Assembly: GCA_964653595.1 (NCBI GenBank)
Contig: CAZZHH010000068.1
Coordinates: 1 to 16,842 of the forward strand
Source of the DNA: JBAXTE01 sp964653595
Lineage (GTDB): Bacteria > Bacteroidota > Bacteroidia > Bacteroidales > WCHB1-69
DNA length: 16,842 nt
Direction: 5' to 3'
A program made the position numbers and the translations under genes. Positions 8,665 to 15,275 of this stretch are shown in pieces (within the stretch, counting starts at the first letter, position 1; the number at the start of each line of letters is the position of its first letter). The notes beneath the pieces were generated by a model. That model did not search any database. It was not told where the DNA came from and saw only the letters and a list, made by a program, of their open reading frames with translations.

Positions 8665-10086
8665 TTATAATTTTCCGGTCGATTTGTCTAATTTTAATTT
8701 TGCGGTAAGCATCTCCATCAAGGCCATGTGATAGTTTGATTCACTGGTAAGATACTGACTATACGATTGGGTGAGTTCAATACTACTTGCAACTCCGTTG
8801 TTGTATTTTGTAAGGGTAGTTTGGTATACTTTGGAAGCCAATTCTTTGCTTGTTTTTTCTTTGTTGAATTTTTCATAAGCAGTGTTGAAGTTAGAACTTG
8901 CTTGGAATGCTTCTAATTTTAATGCTTCGGATACCTGTTGTTGTGCAATTTCCATTTTCTGAAAGTTGAGTTTTGCCTGTTGCACCTTCATGAGTCTCGA
9001 GCCACTCGAAAATATCGGAATGTCGATGTTGATACCAATGATGGAGGTGGGATACCAATCTTTCCCCTTTTCGAAAATATCAAACTCTTGGCGCATGGCT
9101 TTTTGTTGATAGGTATAAAATCCAGCAATTGTGGGCAAGTAATTGGATTGTTCTCTCCGAAGGTTCAACTTCTGTAGTTTCATTTGTGTTTGAATGATTT
9201 TGTAGTCAATCATTCTGTTGAGATCTAAATTCACACTATTGGTGGGCTGTAATAGAGCTTCGTTGACAAATGATTCTAAATTATCAGAGAGGGATAACTG
9301 CTCATTCAGGTCGATTCCCATTTGAAATTTCAACAGATTTAGCGAGGTTTGTACTTGTCCTTCTATCGAAGTAATTGCATTTTCGAGGGTAATTAAGTTG
9401 ATTTTCATTTGATCAACTGTAATATCTTCAATAAATCCTTGTTTGTTGCTTTGCTCTGCCTCGAAAACGGTTTTTTGTAAAGTAGTCAAACTTTTTTGTA
9501 AAATTTCTTTGTTCTGTTGCAATACCAAAACTAGATAATAAGAGGTGGAAACATTGTATCTAGCATCTAATTGCGCTTTTTGATGTCCCTCTTCCGACAT
9601 CTGATAAAAAACCTTCGATGCCTGCAAGCCAACAATGTACTGACCACTGAAAATTAATTGAGATACAGTCCCTCCGATGGACGCATTGTGTTGCGTGCCA
9701 AATTTTGCAGGAAAAGTAGCACTACTCCCCGAAGGCATGGTAATCGGACGACCAAATCGGTCTACAACTCCCTCTTTCATCAACACCCCGTAAATGGAGG
9801 GGCTAATAAAATCGGGTAATAGGGTAGTGGGGATGTCTAGCATGTCCTGATATTGGATTTGTGCCGACACCTGCGGTAATCCCATGGCGGTAGTTTCCCA
9901 TATCTTCTTTTTTGCTATCCTTAAATCGATGGTGGAATTTTTAACTGCATAACTATTTTTTGCAGCATACTCTTGTGCCTCTTTTAGCGAAAATGTTTTG
10001 GTGGATGAGTTTTCCTGTGCAAAGGTGCTACTCCCTACCCATAACAATGCGTGTAAAGCCACTACGGTTAAAAAACGATGTTTCAT
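8665..10086 (-). CDS. TolC-family outer-membrane efflux channel
   Basis: The 473-residue product is the outer-membrane exit duct of the pump. A signal peptide covers residues 1-23 (MKHRFLTVVALHALLWVGSS then TFA-Q). There is no lipobox cysteine, so it is not an OprM-type lipoprotein. The mature chain opens with the family motif FSLKEAQEYAAKNSYAVKN and contains two long helical repeats, each with heptad-rich stretches (for example about 170-260 and 370-470). Segments around 65-165 and 295-365 are richer in aromatic and beta-forming residues, as expected of the membrane barrel. It sits eight bases after the TetR gene and 27 before the adaptor gene, the usual order in Bacteroidota efflux operons. 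Confidence 0.93.
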   Translation of the reverse strand: MKHRFLTVVALHALLWVGSSTFAQENSSTKTFSLKEAQEYAAKNSYAVKNSTIDLRIAKKKIWETTAMGLPQVSAQIQYQDMLDIPTTLLPDFISPSIYGVLMKEGVVDRFGRPITMPSGSSATFPAKFGTQHNASIGGTVSQLIFSGQYIVGLQASKVFYQMSEEGHQKAQLDARYNVSTSYYLVLVLQQNKEILQKSLTTLQKTVFEAEQSNKQGFIEDITVDQMKINLITLENAITSIEGQVQTSLNLLKFQMGIDLNEQLSLSDNLESFVNEALLQPTNSVNLDLNRMIDYKIIQTQMKLQKLNLRREQSNYLPTIAGFYTYQQKAMRQEFDIFEKGKDWYPTSIIGINIDIPIFSSGSRLMKVQQAKLNFQKMEIAQQQVSEALKLEAFQASSNFNTAYEKFNKEKTSKELASKVYQTTLTKYNNGVASSIELTQSYSQYLTSESNYHMALMEMLTAKLKLDKSTGKL

Positions 10087-10094
10087 TTTTTTAT

Positions 10095-10700
10095 TTAATT
10101 GTTATTTTGATTGTTGATTTTTTGTTCTAAATATGCTATCCCTTTCGAGCTTGCTATCCCTCGTATGTGATACATGAAAAGGGTTTTTAGCAAAAGATCG
10201 AAGGGAATTTCCATTTTGCTTATTAACTCCGAATGTGAATTTTCTAGATGAGAAACATATAAATGACAGATTACATCTATTTCGAAATCGTCGCGGTATA
10301 TTCCCTCCTCTATGCCTCTCAAAATGTTCTCTTTTACACTCTTAAATACATGATCTTGACGAGATTGACGGGTCTTCTCCCATGCCTCTGGATAATATTT
10401 CTGTAAATCGTAATTCACATTTTGGTTCACCTTGCTCTGCGTAATAATAAGTTGTTGACTGACTTTCATTAATACATCTATTGCATTTTCGTACATTTCA
10501 TTCGATAGCTCATCAATTTTACACTTTTGATGCGTTAAACTGAAATCCACCGATTTTAATACGACATCTTTTTTGTCGGTAAAATGCAAGTAAAGGGTCT
10601 TTTTCGATATCCCCAATTCCCTCGAAATGTCATCCATGGTGACACTTTTAACCCCATACCGGAGAAATAATGCAGTAATTTTTTCTAGTAATTCTTCCAT
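10095..10700 (-). CDS. TetR/AcrR-family regulator of the efflux operon
   Basis: From the ATG at 10700 the product is 201 residues; an in-frame TTG at 10730 is rejected because it lies inside the promoter box. The N-terminal TetR DNA-binding domain is clear: helix EELLEKITALFLRYG, then the helix-turn-helix at about 19-42 (TMDDISRELGISKKTLYLHF) and the typical TDKKDVV after it. The rest is all-helical and should bind an inducer and form a dimer. It is the first gene of its own target operon, with only eight bases before the TolC-like gene, so autoregulation is likely. Two interleaved inverted repeats cover its promoter (10723-10760). The inducer cannot be predicted. Confidence 0.93.
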   Translation of the reverse strand: MEELLEKITALFLRYGVKSVTMDDISRELGISKKTLYLHFTDKKDVVLKSVDFSLTHQKCKIDELSNEMYENAIDVLMKVSQQLIITQSKVNQNVNYDLQKYYPEAWEKTRQSRQDHVFKSVKENILRGIEEGIYRDDFEIDVICHLYVSHLENSHSELISKMEIPFDLLLKTLFMYHIRGIASSKGIAYLEQKINNQNNN

Positions 10701-10722
10701 TGTCTGTTTGTTTGAAAACTCA

Positions 10723-10760
10723 GGAAACAAAATTACACAAAAAATGTTTCCAGTGTGTAA
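10723..10760 (-). promoter_or_regulatory. Promoter and probable TetR operator of the efflux operon
   Basis: On the minus strand TAATTTTG occupies 10728-10735, an exact TAnnTTTG box 27 bases before the TetR ATG. Two inverted repeats overlap it: GGAAACA (10723-10729) with TGTTTCC (10745-10751), 7-bp perfect arms 15 bases apart; and TTACACA (10733-10739) with TGTGTAA (10754-10760), 7-bp perfect arms 14 bases apart. A repressor bound at either would block RNA polymerase. Which one is the true operator cannot be decided by eye. No strong -33 TTG was found. Confidence 0.6.
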
Positions 10761-10869
10761 TTTATTTTGAGTTTAACAAAAATATTGCAAATAAATTGGT
10801 TTGATCTCTCTTTATTTAGCAACAAATTTCTCCTATTTACTTATTATGTTGTAATTTATACGGTGAATG

Positions 10870-10900
10870 CCGAATTTTTTCGGGGAAAACAGTTAACAGC
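10870..10900. repeat. Degenerate copy of the TTTTTCGGG / AACAGT repeat
   Basis: The stretch reads TTTTTTCGGGG followed by AAAACAGTTAACAGC. The same order, TTTTTTTCGGGATG then AACAGTTTTACAGTTAACAG, is found at about 16495-16530. The shared order of T-run, CGGG and AACAGT-type units suggests a common origin, although the copies differ by an insertion and several bases. Confidence 0.5.
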
Positions 10901-10912
10901 TAACTCATCATT

Positions 10913-10947
10913 CATATCTCATATCTCATATCTCATAACTCCTATCT
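10913..10947. repeat. Heptad tandem repeat CATATCT, five units
   Basis: Three perfect CATATCT units (10913, 10920, 10927) are followed by two imperfect ones, CATAACT (10934) and CCTATCT (10941). The array lies in the gap upstream of the SAM hydroxide adenosyltransferase-like gene, about 60 bases before its promoter box. Confidence 0.85.
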
Positions 10948-11009
10948 CTTTAAAAAAAATAAATTCAAACAAATTACGTTAATCTTAACTTATATAAGGA
11001 GTAAATCGT

Positions 11010-11017
11010 TATTTTTG
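11010..11017 (+). promoter_or_regulatory. Candidate -7 promoter box for the SAM hydroxide adenosyltransferase-like gene
   Basis: TATTTTTG is an exact TAnnTTTG match 21 bases before the ATG at 11039. It overlaps the in-frame TTG at 11015, which argues against that upstream start. No clear -33 element was seen. Confidence 0.45.
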
Positions 11018-11038
11018 CAAAAAAACAAGATTTTAGAG

Positions 11039-11818
11039 ATGCCAATTATTACACTTACAAGCGACTGGGGGAATACCGATTACACGGCAGCGGCTGTGAA
11101 AGGGCATATTTTATCGTTGATGCCAGAAGTTACCCTTGTAGATGTTTCTCACAACGTAGAGCCTTTCAATCGTCAGATGGCGGCATATCTCATCAAGAAT
11201 GTTTTTGCCAATTTTCCAGAAGGTACCGTACACCTCATTGGGGTAAATACTACCGAATCTAAAGAGTACAAACATATTGTGTTGAAGTATAAAAATCATT
11301 TTTTTGTTGGTGCCGATAATGGAATTCCAGCGTTGATCGTAGATAAGGATTCGCCCCAGCAAATTGTGGAGTTATCGATTCCTCTAGATTCTTATAAGTT
11401 TACTTTTTCGGAGAGAGATCTATTTGCAAAAGTGGCTGTTCATCTCGTGAAGGGCTTACCTATGAGCGATTTGGGAACTCCACTGAATAGTTTGTACGCT
11501 ACTTCGTGGTTTGCTCCTCAAGCTAGCGATACGAAAATCAATGGAACCATCGTTTATAAAGACAATTACGGAAATGTGGTTACTAATATTTCGGAAGAGC
11601 TCTTCCGAAGTTTTTGTAAGGGTAAAAAATTTGAAATCAACTTACAAATTGGATATAAAATTAGCAACATCTCTAGTTCTTACGAAGATGTCGATAAATC
11701 GGAGCCGGTGGCTTTGTTCAACTCCGATGGATACTTAGAAATTGGTCTTAACCAAGGGGATCTATATGGCCTGTTAAATTACGAAATTTACGATAATATT
11801 ACCATTACGATTCAGTAA
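11039..11818 (+). CDS. SAM hydroxide adenosyltransferase-like protein (DUF62 family), active site altered
   Basis: The 259-residue product has the layout of the DUF62/COG1912 family, which hydrolyses S-adenosylmethionine to adenosine and methionine and is related to fluorinase and chlorinase. Landmarks are ITLTSDWGNTDYTAAAVKG at 3-21 with Asp9, VDVSHNV at 34-40, FVGADNG at 89-95, and FSERDLFAKVAVHL with His135, followed by a C-terminal beta domain. In characterised members a D-P-G-V-G motif followed by Arg supplies part of the Asp-Arg-His set. Here the matching segment reads VNTTESKEYKH (69-79), with Asn70 where the Asp should be and no Arg. The enzyme may therefore use a different arrangement or bind adenosine compounds without this reaction. 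The ATG at 11039 is chosen over a TTG at 11015 that overlaps the promoter box. It stands alone on the plus strand. Confidence 0.83.
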   Translation: MPIITLTSDWGNTDYTAAAVKGHILSLMPEVTLVDVSHNVEPFNRQMAAYLIKNVFANFPEGTVHLIGVNTTESKEYKHIVLKYKNHFFVGADNGIPALIVDKDSPQQIVELSIPLDSYKFTFSERDLFAKVAVHLVKGLPMSDLGTPLNSLYATSWFAPQASDTKINGTIVYKDNYGNVVTNISEELFRSFCKGKKFEINLQIGYKISNISSSYEDVDKSEPVALFNSDGYLEIGLNQGDLYGLLNYEIYDNITITIQ

Positions 11819-11896
11819 CTATTATTATAATTTCAAATTAGTTTTTAAAATTTCATGAATGATCGTTTTTACATAACATCTTAAAACATAAAAAAT

Positions 11897-12766
11897 ATGA
11901 AAAGAGTTTTATTTCTTACCATGATGGCATTTTTATTGTCCTTTTTTTCTTCATGTACCTCTAATGATGAGTTGAAAAAGTTAAAAGAAGAGAATACTAA
12001 ACTTCAATCGGAGCTAACCAAAAGAGATGCTACCGTAGATGATATGTTTAAATCTTTTGACAACATAGAATCTAATTTAGCCGAGATTCGTGCCAAACAG
12101 ATGTTGGTTGCTAACTCATCTGGTAACGGAACTTCTGAAGTAGCTCCCGACGTTAGAGAACGCATTACTGCCGATATTCAGTTGATAAACGACCTATTGG
12201 AAAAAAACAAACAAACCATTGCTTCGCTAAGAGCGCAATTGAAAAAATCGAATATGAAGATTAAGCATTTCGAAGAGGTGATTGCAAAATTGGAAAAACA
12301 AATTGCCGAAAAAGATGCTGAAATAATAGAACTGAAAGATAAATTGGAAAAACTTAACTTTACCGTTGCGGAGTTGAATGCTACGGTAGTAACCATTTCT
12401 CAAGAGAGCAATCAGAAAACAGAGGTGATAAACCAACAAACCGAGGAGTTGAATGCCGCCTGGTACGTAATTGGAACTTCAAAAGAATTGCTTGCCAAAA
12501 AAGTAATCACTCGCGAAGGGGGGGTTATTGGAATTGGTAAAAGCTCGAAAGTGTCTAAAGAACTTACCGATGACTATTTTACTAAAATTGACATCCGAAA
12601 AGTAACCGAAATTACCATCGCTTCCAAAAATGCTAAAGTGTTATCTAGTCACCCATCTAATAGCTATCAGCTGATTCAGGAAGGGAAAGTGGTACGCTCT
12701 ATCTCCATTAAAGATTACAAACGTTTTTGGAATTTGACCAAATATTTGGTTATCGAGGTGGACTAA
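11897..12766 (+). CDS. Coiled-coil lipoprotein, resembling the Cbp1 adhesin family
   Basis: The 289-residue product starts with a lipoprotein signal (MKRVLFLTMMAFLLSFFSSC, Cys20 lipidated). It continues with a heptad-rich coiled coil (about 23-45), a linker, and a long second coiled coil (about 85-180) full of Lys, Glu and Leu. The last 100 residues form a compact domain with AAWYVIGTSKELLAKKVI, FTKIDIRKVTEI, VLSSHPSNSYQL and FWNLTKYLVIEV. From memory this arrangement matches a lipoprotein family widespread in Bacteroidota that is annotated after the Bacteroides collagen-binding adhesin Cbp1. The family match is moderately sure; collagen binding in this organism is not implied. It is probably exposed in the periplasm or at the cell surface. 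It is separated by 78 bases from the preceding gene and 64 from the next. Confidence 0.8.
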   Translation: MKRVLFLTMMAFLLSFFSSCTSNDELKKLKEENTKLQSELTKRDATVDDMFKSFDNIESNLAEIRAKQMLVANSSGNGTSEVAPDVRERITADIQLINDLLEKNKQTIASLRAQLKKSNMKIKHFEEVIAKLEKQIAEKDAEIIELKDKLEKLNFTVAELNATVVTISQESNQKTEVINQQTEELNAAWYVIGTSKELLAKKVITREGGVIGIGKSSKVSKELTDDYFTKIDIRKVTEITIASKNAKVLSSHPSNSYQLIQEGKVVRSISIKDYKRFWNLTKYLVIEVD

Positions 12767-12830
12767 ACCAGATTTTTGGCATGCTTTTTATTATTTGGTT
12801 CTTCCATTTTTTAATTTAAAATTATCATAG

Positions 12831-13385
12831 ATGAAAAAAATTGCTGTTATTGCTTTTATCCTTATTTCTGCCCATAGTATGACTCTCCTTGCTCAATCGG
12901 CTCCAAAAATTAAATGGATATCTTTTAAAGAGGCTCTTGAGTTGAATAAAAAAGGGAATAAAAGAAAAATCATAACCGACGTATTTACCTCCTGGTGTGG
13001 TTGGTGTACTCGAATGGATGCTACTACTTTTGCCGATAGCGCCATCGTGGACTACGTAAATAAACATTTTTGGGCTGTTAAGATGGATGCAGAAATGAAA
13101 GATTCGGTTACCATCGACTCTATTACATATATCAACCAACGACCTAATGCAAATCGGTCGGCTCACGATCTGGCAATTAAGTTACTTCAAGGACAAATGT
13201 CCTATCCGAGTTACGCTTTTACCGATGAGAATAACAAGACTATCTCCATCGTGCCTGGGTATTTCAAAAAGGATGATTTTATGCTCGTGCTCCGCTTTTT
13301 TAATGAAAATGTCTATCTAACAAAGCCATTTGCTCAGTTTAAAGCCGAAAATGCACCTAACCTAATGCCTTCTAACCCCAAATAA
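12831..13385 (+). CDS. Exported thioredoxin-fold protein with CGWC motif
   Basis: The 184-residue product has a signal peptide (residues 1-22, MKKIAVIAFILISAHSMTLLAQ) and a thioredoxin-like domain. The redox motif is CGWC at 56-59 within VFTSWCGWCTRMDATTF, followed by DSAIVDYVNKHFWAVKMDAE, as in the DUF255/thioredoxin_7 group. The later YPSYAFTDENNK segment supplies the conserved cis-proline region. It likely acts in the periplasm on protein thiols or as a reductase; the partner is unknown. It begins a tight plus-strand cluster, with only six bases before the PhnP-like gene. No exact TAnnTTTG box was seen upstream; TATTATTTG near 12788 has one extra base. Confidence 0.87.
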   Translation: MKKIAVIAFILISAHSMTLLAQSAPKIKWISFKEALELNKKGNKRKIITDVFTSWCGWCTRMDATTFADSAIVDYVNKHFWAVKMDAEMKDSVTIDSITYINQRPNANRSAHDLAIKLLQGQMSYPSYAFTDENNKTISIVPGYFKKDDFMLVLRFFNENVYLTKPFAQFKAENAPNLMPSNPK

Positions 13386-13391
13386 TCGAAG

Positions 13392-14153
13392 ATGAGGGTG
13401 GTGTTTTTAGGTACAGGCACATCGCAAGGGGTTCCCGTAATCACCTGCCAATGTGTTGTGTGCAAAAGCGCCGACTCCCGTGACCAACGGCTACGATCCT
13501 CTATTTTAATTGAGATGGATGATTCCACGATGGTCATCGATGCCGGTCCCGATTTCCGCCAACAGATGTTGCGCGAAAAAGTGATGAAACTCGACGCCAT
13601 CCTGCTCACCCACTCTCACAAAGATCATGTGGGTGGTTTGGACGACGTGAGGGCTTTCAACTTCATCCAAAACCAACACATGGATGTCTATGCGGATGAA
13701 TTCACCGCCTCAGTGGTCAAATCAGATTTTTCATACGCATTCACGGAAGAGAAATACCCTGGAGTTCCGCAAATTACGGTGCATCACTTCGACCACACTC
13801 CTTTTAAGATTAACGAAATATCAATCATCCCCATCAAATCATGGCACATGGAGATGCCTGTGTGGGGATTCCGAATCGGCAATTTCGCCTACTTAACCGA
13901 CGTCAGCAAAATAGAGGATGAAGAAAAAGCCAAACTTATGGGACTGGACGTGTTGATAGTTAACGCATTGCGGATCGAAAAACACTATTCCCACTTCAAC
14001 TTGGAAGAGGCCATCGCGTTAGCCACTGAATTGAAGGCCAAACGGGTCTATTTCACCCATATCAGCCACAGCATGGGTCAATATGAAAAGGTGAATCCAA
14101 CCTTGCCCGAGAACATGCAGTTGGGATATGATGGGTTGGTGATTAATCTATAA
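13392..14153 (+). CDS. Metallo-beta-lactamase-fold phosphodiesterase, PhnP-like
   Basis: The 253-residue cytoplasmic protein has the full metal-binding set of this fold: THSHKDH with His74, His76, Asp78 and His79, then His152 in SWHMEMPVWGF, Asp170 in YLTDVSK, and His223 in FTHISH. It opens with FLGTGTSQGVPVITCQCVVC. Cys19, Cys21 and Cys24, together with His226, match the extra structural zinc site known from Escherichia coli PhnP, a cyclic phosphodiesterase of nearly the same length. There are no phosphonate genes nearby, so a general role on cyclic phosphodiesters is more likely than C-P lyase metabolism. It follows the thioredoxin-fold gene by six bases and precedes the SIMPL gene by 21, so co-transcription is likely. 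Codons ending in C and G are more frequent here than in the neighbours. Confidence 0.9.
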   Translation: MRVVFLGTGTSQGVPVITCQCVVCKSADSRDQRLRSSILIEMDDSTMVIDAGPDFRQQMLREKVMKLDAILLTHSHKDHVGGLDDVRAFNFIQNQHMDVYADEFTASVVKSDFSYAFTEEKYPGVPQITVHHFDHTPFKINEISIIPIKSWHMEMPVWGFRIGNFAYLTDVSKIEDEEKAKLMGLDVLIVNALRIEKHYSHFNLEEAIALATELKAKRVYFTHISHSMGQYEKVNPTLPENMQLGYDGLVINL

Positions 14154-14174
14154 CAAAATTTACAAAAACAGAAC

Positions 14175-14882
14175 ATGATGAGAAAAACAATCGCATTCGT
14201 TGCATTATTAATGACATTCTTCTTTTATTGCAACGCTCAAACGGCAACATCAAATGCAACTAATGAAAAACCATACATCGAAGTGGTTGGCACCAACAGT
14301 ATAGAAGTAACGCCCGATATGCTCTACATTTCGATCACCTTGAGGGAAAAGAAAAGTTTAAGTATTGATGCACAAGAAGACACATTGAAAAAGATTGTTC
14401 AAGCTTGCGGCATCCCCATGTCGAAACTGACTATAAACAGGGCTCAGTCTACCTATTCAAAAATCAGTTTTGCATCTAGATCTGGGGTAACTCAAAAAGT
14501 GTATTCTCTTTTGCTGTCCGATGCCATCTCTATGGGAATTGTTTTTGATGAATTTGAAAAATCAACGGTAATTGATAATTACAGACTTGATAAGATATCG
14601 CACACAAAAATGGATAGCCTAGAGCGTGAAGTCAAAATCAAAGCCATCAAAGATGCAAAAATTCAAGCGGAGTATTTACTAGCTGCTATCAACGAAAAAC
14701 TTGGAAAACCAATGGAAATAAGAGAAGGGAATAAGGATTTTTCACAGATGTATACTATTACTGGTGGTGTTGCTGCTAAGTATGGCGAAGATTTCGATAG
14801 AATTAGTTCAAGAAGCACCGAAATTAGTGTTCAGAATATTAAAATCCAAAAATATATCTACATCAAGTTTGAGATTCAATAA
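14175..14882 (+). CDS. Exported SIMPL-domain (DUF541) protein
   Basis: The 235-residue product has a signal peptide (about residues 1-21, cleaved near CNAQ) and then a single SIMPL domain. Typical features are PYIEVVGTNSIEVTPDMLYISITL at about 33-56, the pattern of an N-terminal strand E-V-x-G-x-x-x-I-E-V-x-P-D, and a later helix AIKDAKIQAEYLLAAINEKLG with the strand IYIKFEIQ at the end. Relatives include E. coli YggE; the biochemical role of the domain is not settled. Two adjacent ATGs (14175, 14178) could start it. It is the last gene of the small plus-strand cluster. Confidence 0.87.
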   Translation: MMRKTIAFVALLMTFFFYCNAQTATSNATNEKPYIEVVGTNSIEVTPDMLYISITLREKKSLSIDAQEDTLKKIVQACGIPMSKLTINRAQSTYSKISFASRSGVTQKVYSLLLSDAISMGIVFDEFEKSTVIDNYRLDKISHTKMDSLEREVKIKAIKDAKIQAEYLLAAINEKLGKPMEIREGNKDFSQMYTITGGVAAKYGEDFDRISSRSTEISVQNIKIQKYIYIKFEIQ

Positions 14883-15275
14883 GAAGTTTTAAAAGGTTAG
14901 TGCTCAGTTCGCATAACTTAGCTGAAGGAATGGAACGCAGAGGGCGCGGATTTTTTATGATTTGCACGGATGAAATAGCACGTGAAACGTGAAAAGGAAT
15001 AAGTGAAAAGAGCGCGAAGCGGTTCTAAAGGAATGAGGACGCAGATGGCGCGGAGAAGCAAAGATACGCAAAGAAATACCGAACTACGGAGAACGCAGAG
15101 GTTACTCGTGGTTTTATAGAGGAGCTACGCATTGCGTTACCCTACTACTTGGCTATTTTGTTGCTTTGTTACCTCCTCGCTCGCTCATTCCATCTCTTTC
15201 CACTCATTTTTTTAATCAAAAACAATCGAAAAGAGTTAAAAATTGATTACTTTTGAAATCTTAAAACATTGATTC
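14883..15275. repeat. Non-coding gap filled with degenerate repeats
   Basis: No gene is supported in these 393 bases. Copies of a GC-richer motif recur: GAACGCAGAGGGCGCGGA (14933-14950), GAGGACGCAGATGGCGCGGA (15035-15054) and GGAGAACGCAGAGG (15088-15101). The first two are both preceded by AAGGAATG. Between them lies ACGTGAAACGTGAAAAGG-AATAAGTGAAAAG, a decayed tandem repeat (about 14981-15010). The right part (15119-15185) contains GAGGAG and CTCCTC 48 bases apart. The mix is unlike the coding regions around it and looks like decayed insertion or repeat debris. Confidence 0.65.
15248..15255 (+). promoter_or_regulatory. Candidate -7 promoter box for the endonuclease/exonuclease/phosphatase-family gene
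   Basis: TACTTTTG is an exact TAnnTTTG match 20 bases before the ATG at 15276, the same spacing as at the other candidate promoters here. No clear TTG is present at the -33 position. Confidence 0.45.

Larger units (their letters stand above)
10731..11038. other. Divergent intergenic region between the efflux operon and the SAM hydroxide adenosyltransferase-like gene
   Basis: No gene is supported here. The region holds the efflux promoter and operator at its left end, a stretch at about 10865-10900 that resembles the palindromic repeat near 16.5 kb, the CATATCT heptad array (10913-10947) and a promoter box at 11010-11017. An open frame at 10767-10982 consists largely of these repeats and was not accepted. 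Confidence 0.6.

Noticed and set aside
10767..10982. 71-residue plus-strand open frame upstream of the SAM hydroxide adenosyltransferase-like gene
   Set aside because: It is built from the AACAGTTAACAG and CATATCT repeats, giving a low-complexity peptide with no family resemblance.
11819..11896. Terminator after the SAM hydroxide adenosyltransferase-like gene
   Set aside because: Only weak AT-rich complementarity (AAATT with AATTT) was found, with no stable stem.
13392..14153. phnP as part of phosphonate metabolism
   Set aside because: The protein has the PhnP-type zinc and metal sites, but no C-P lyase genes are nearby, so the gene symbol was withheld.
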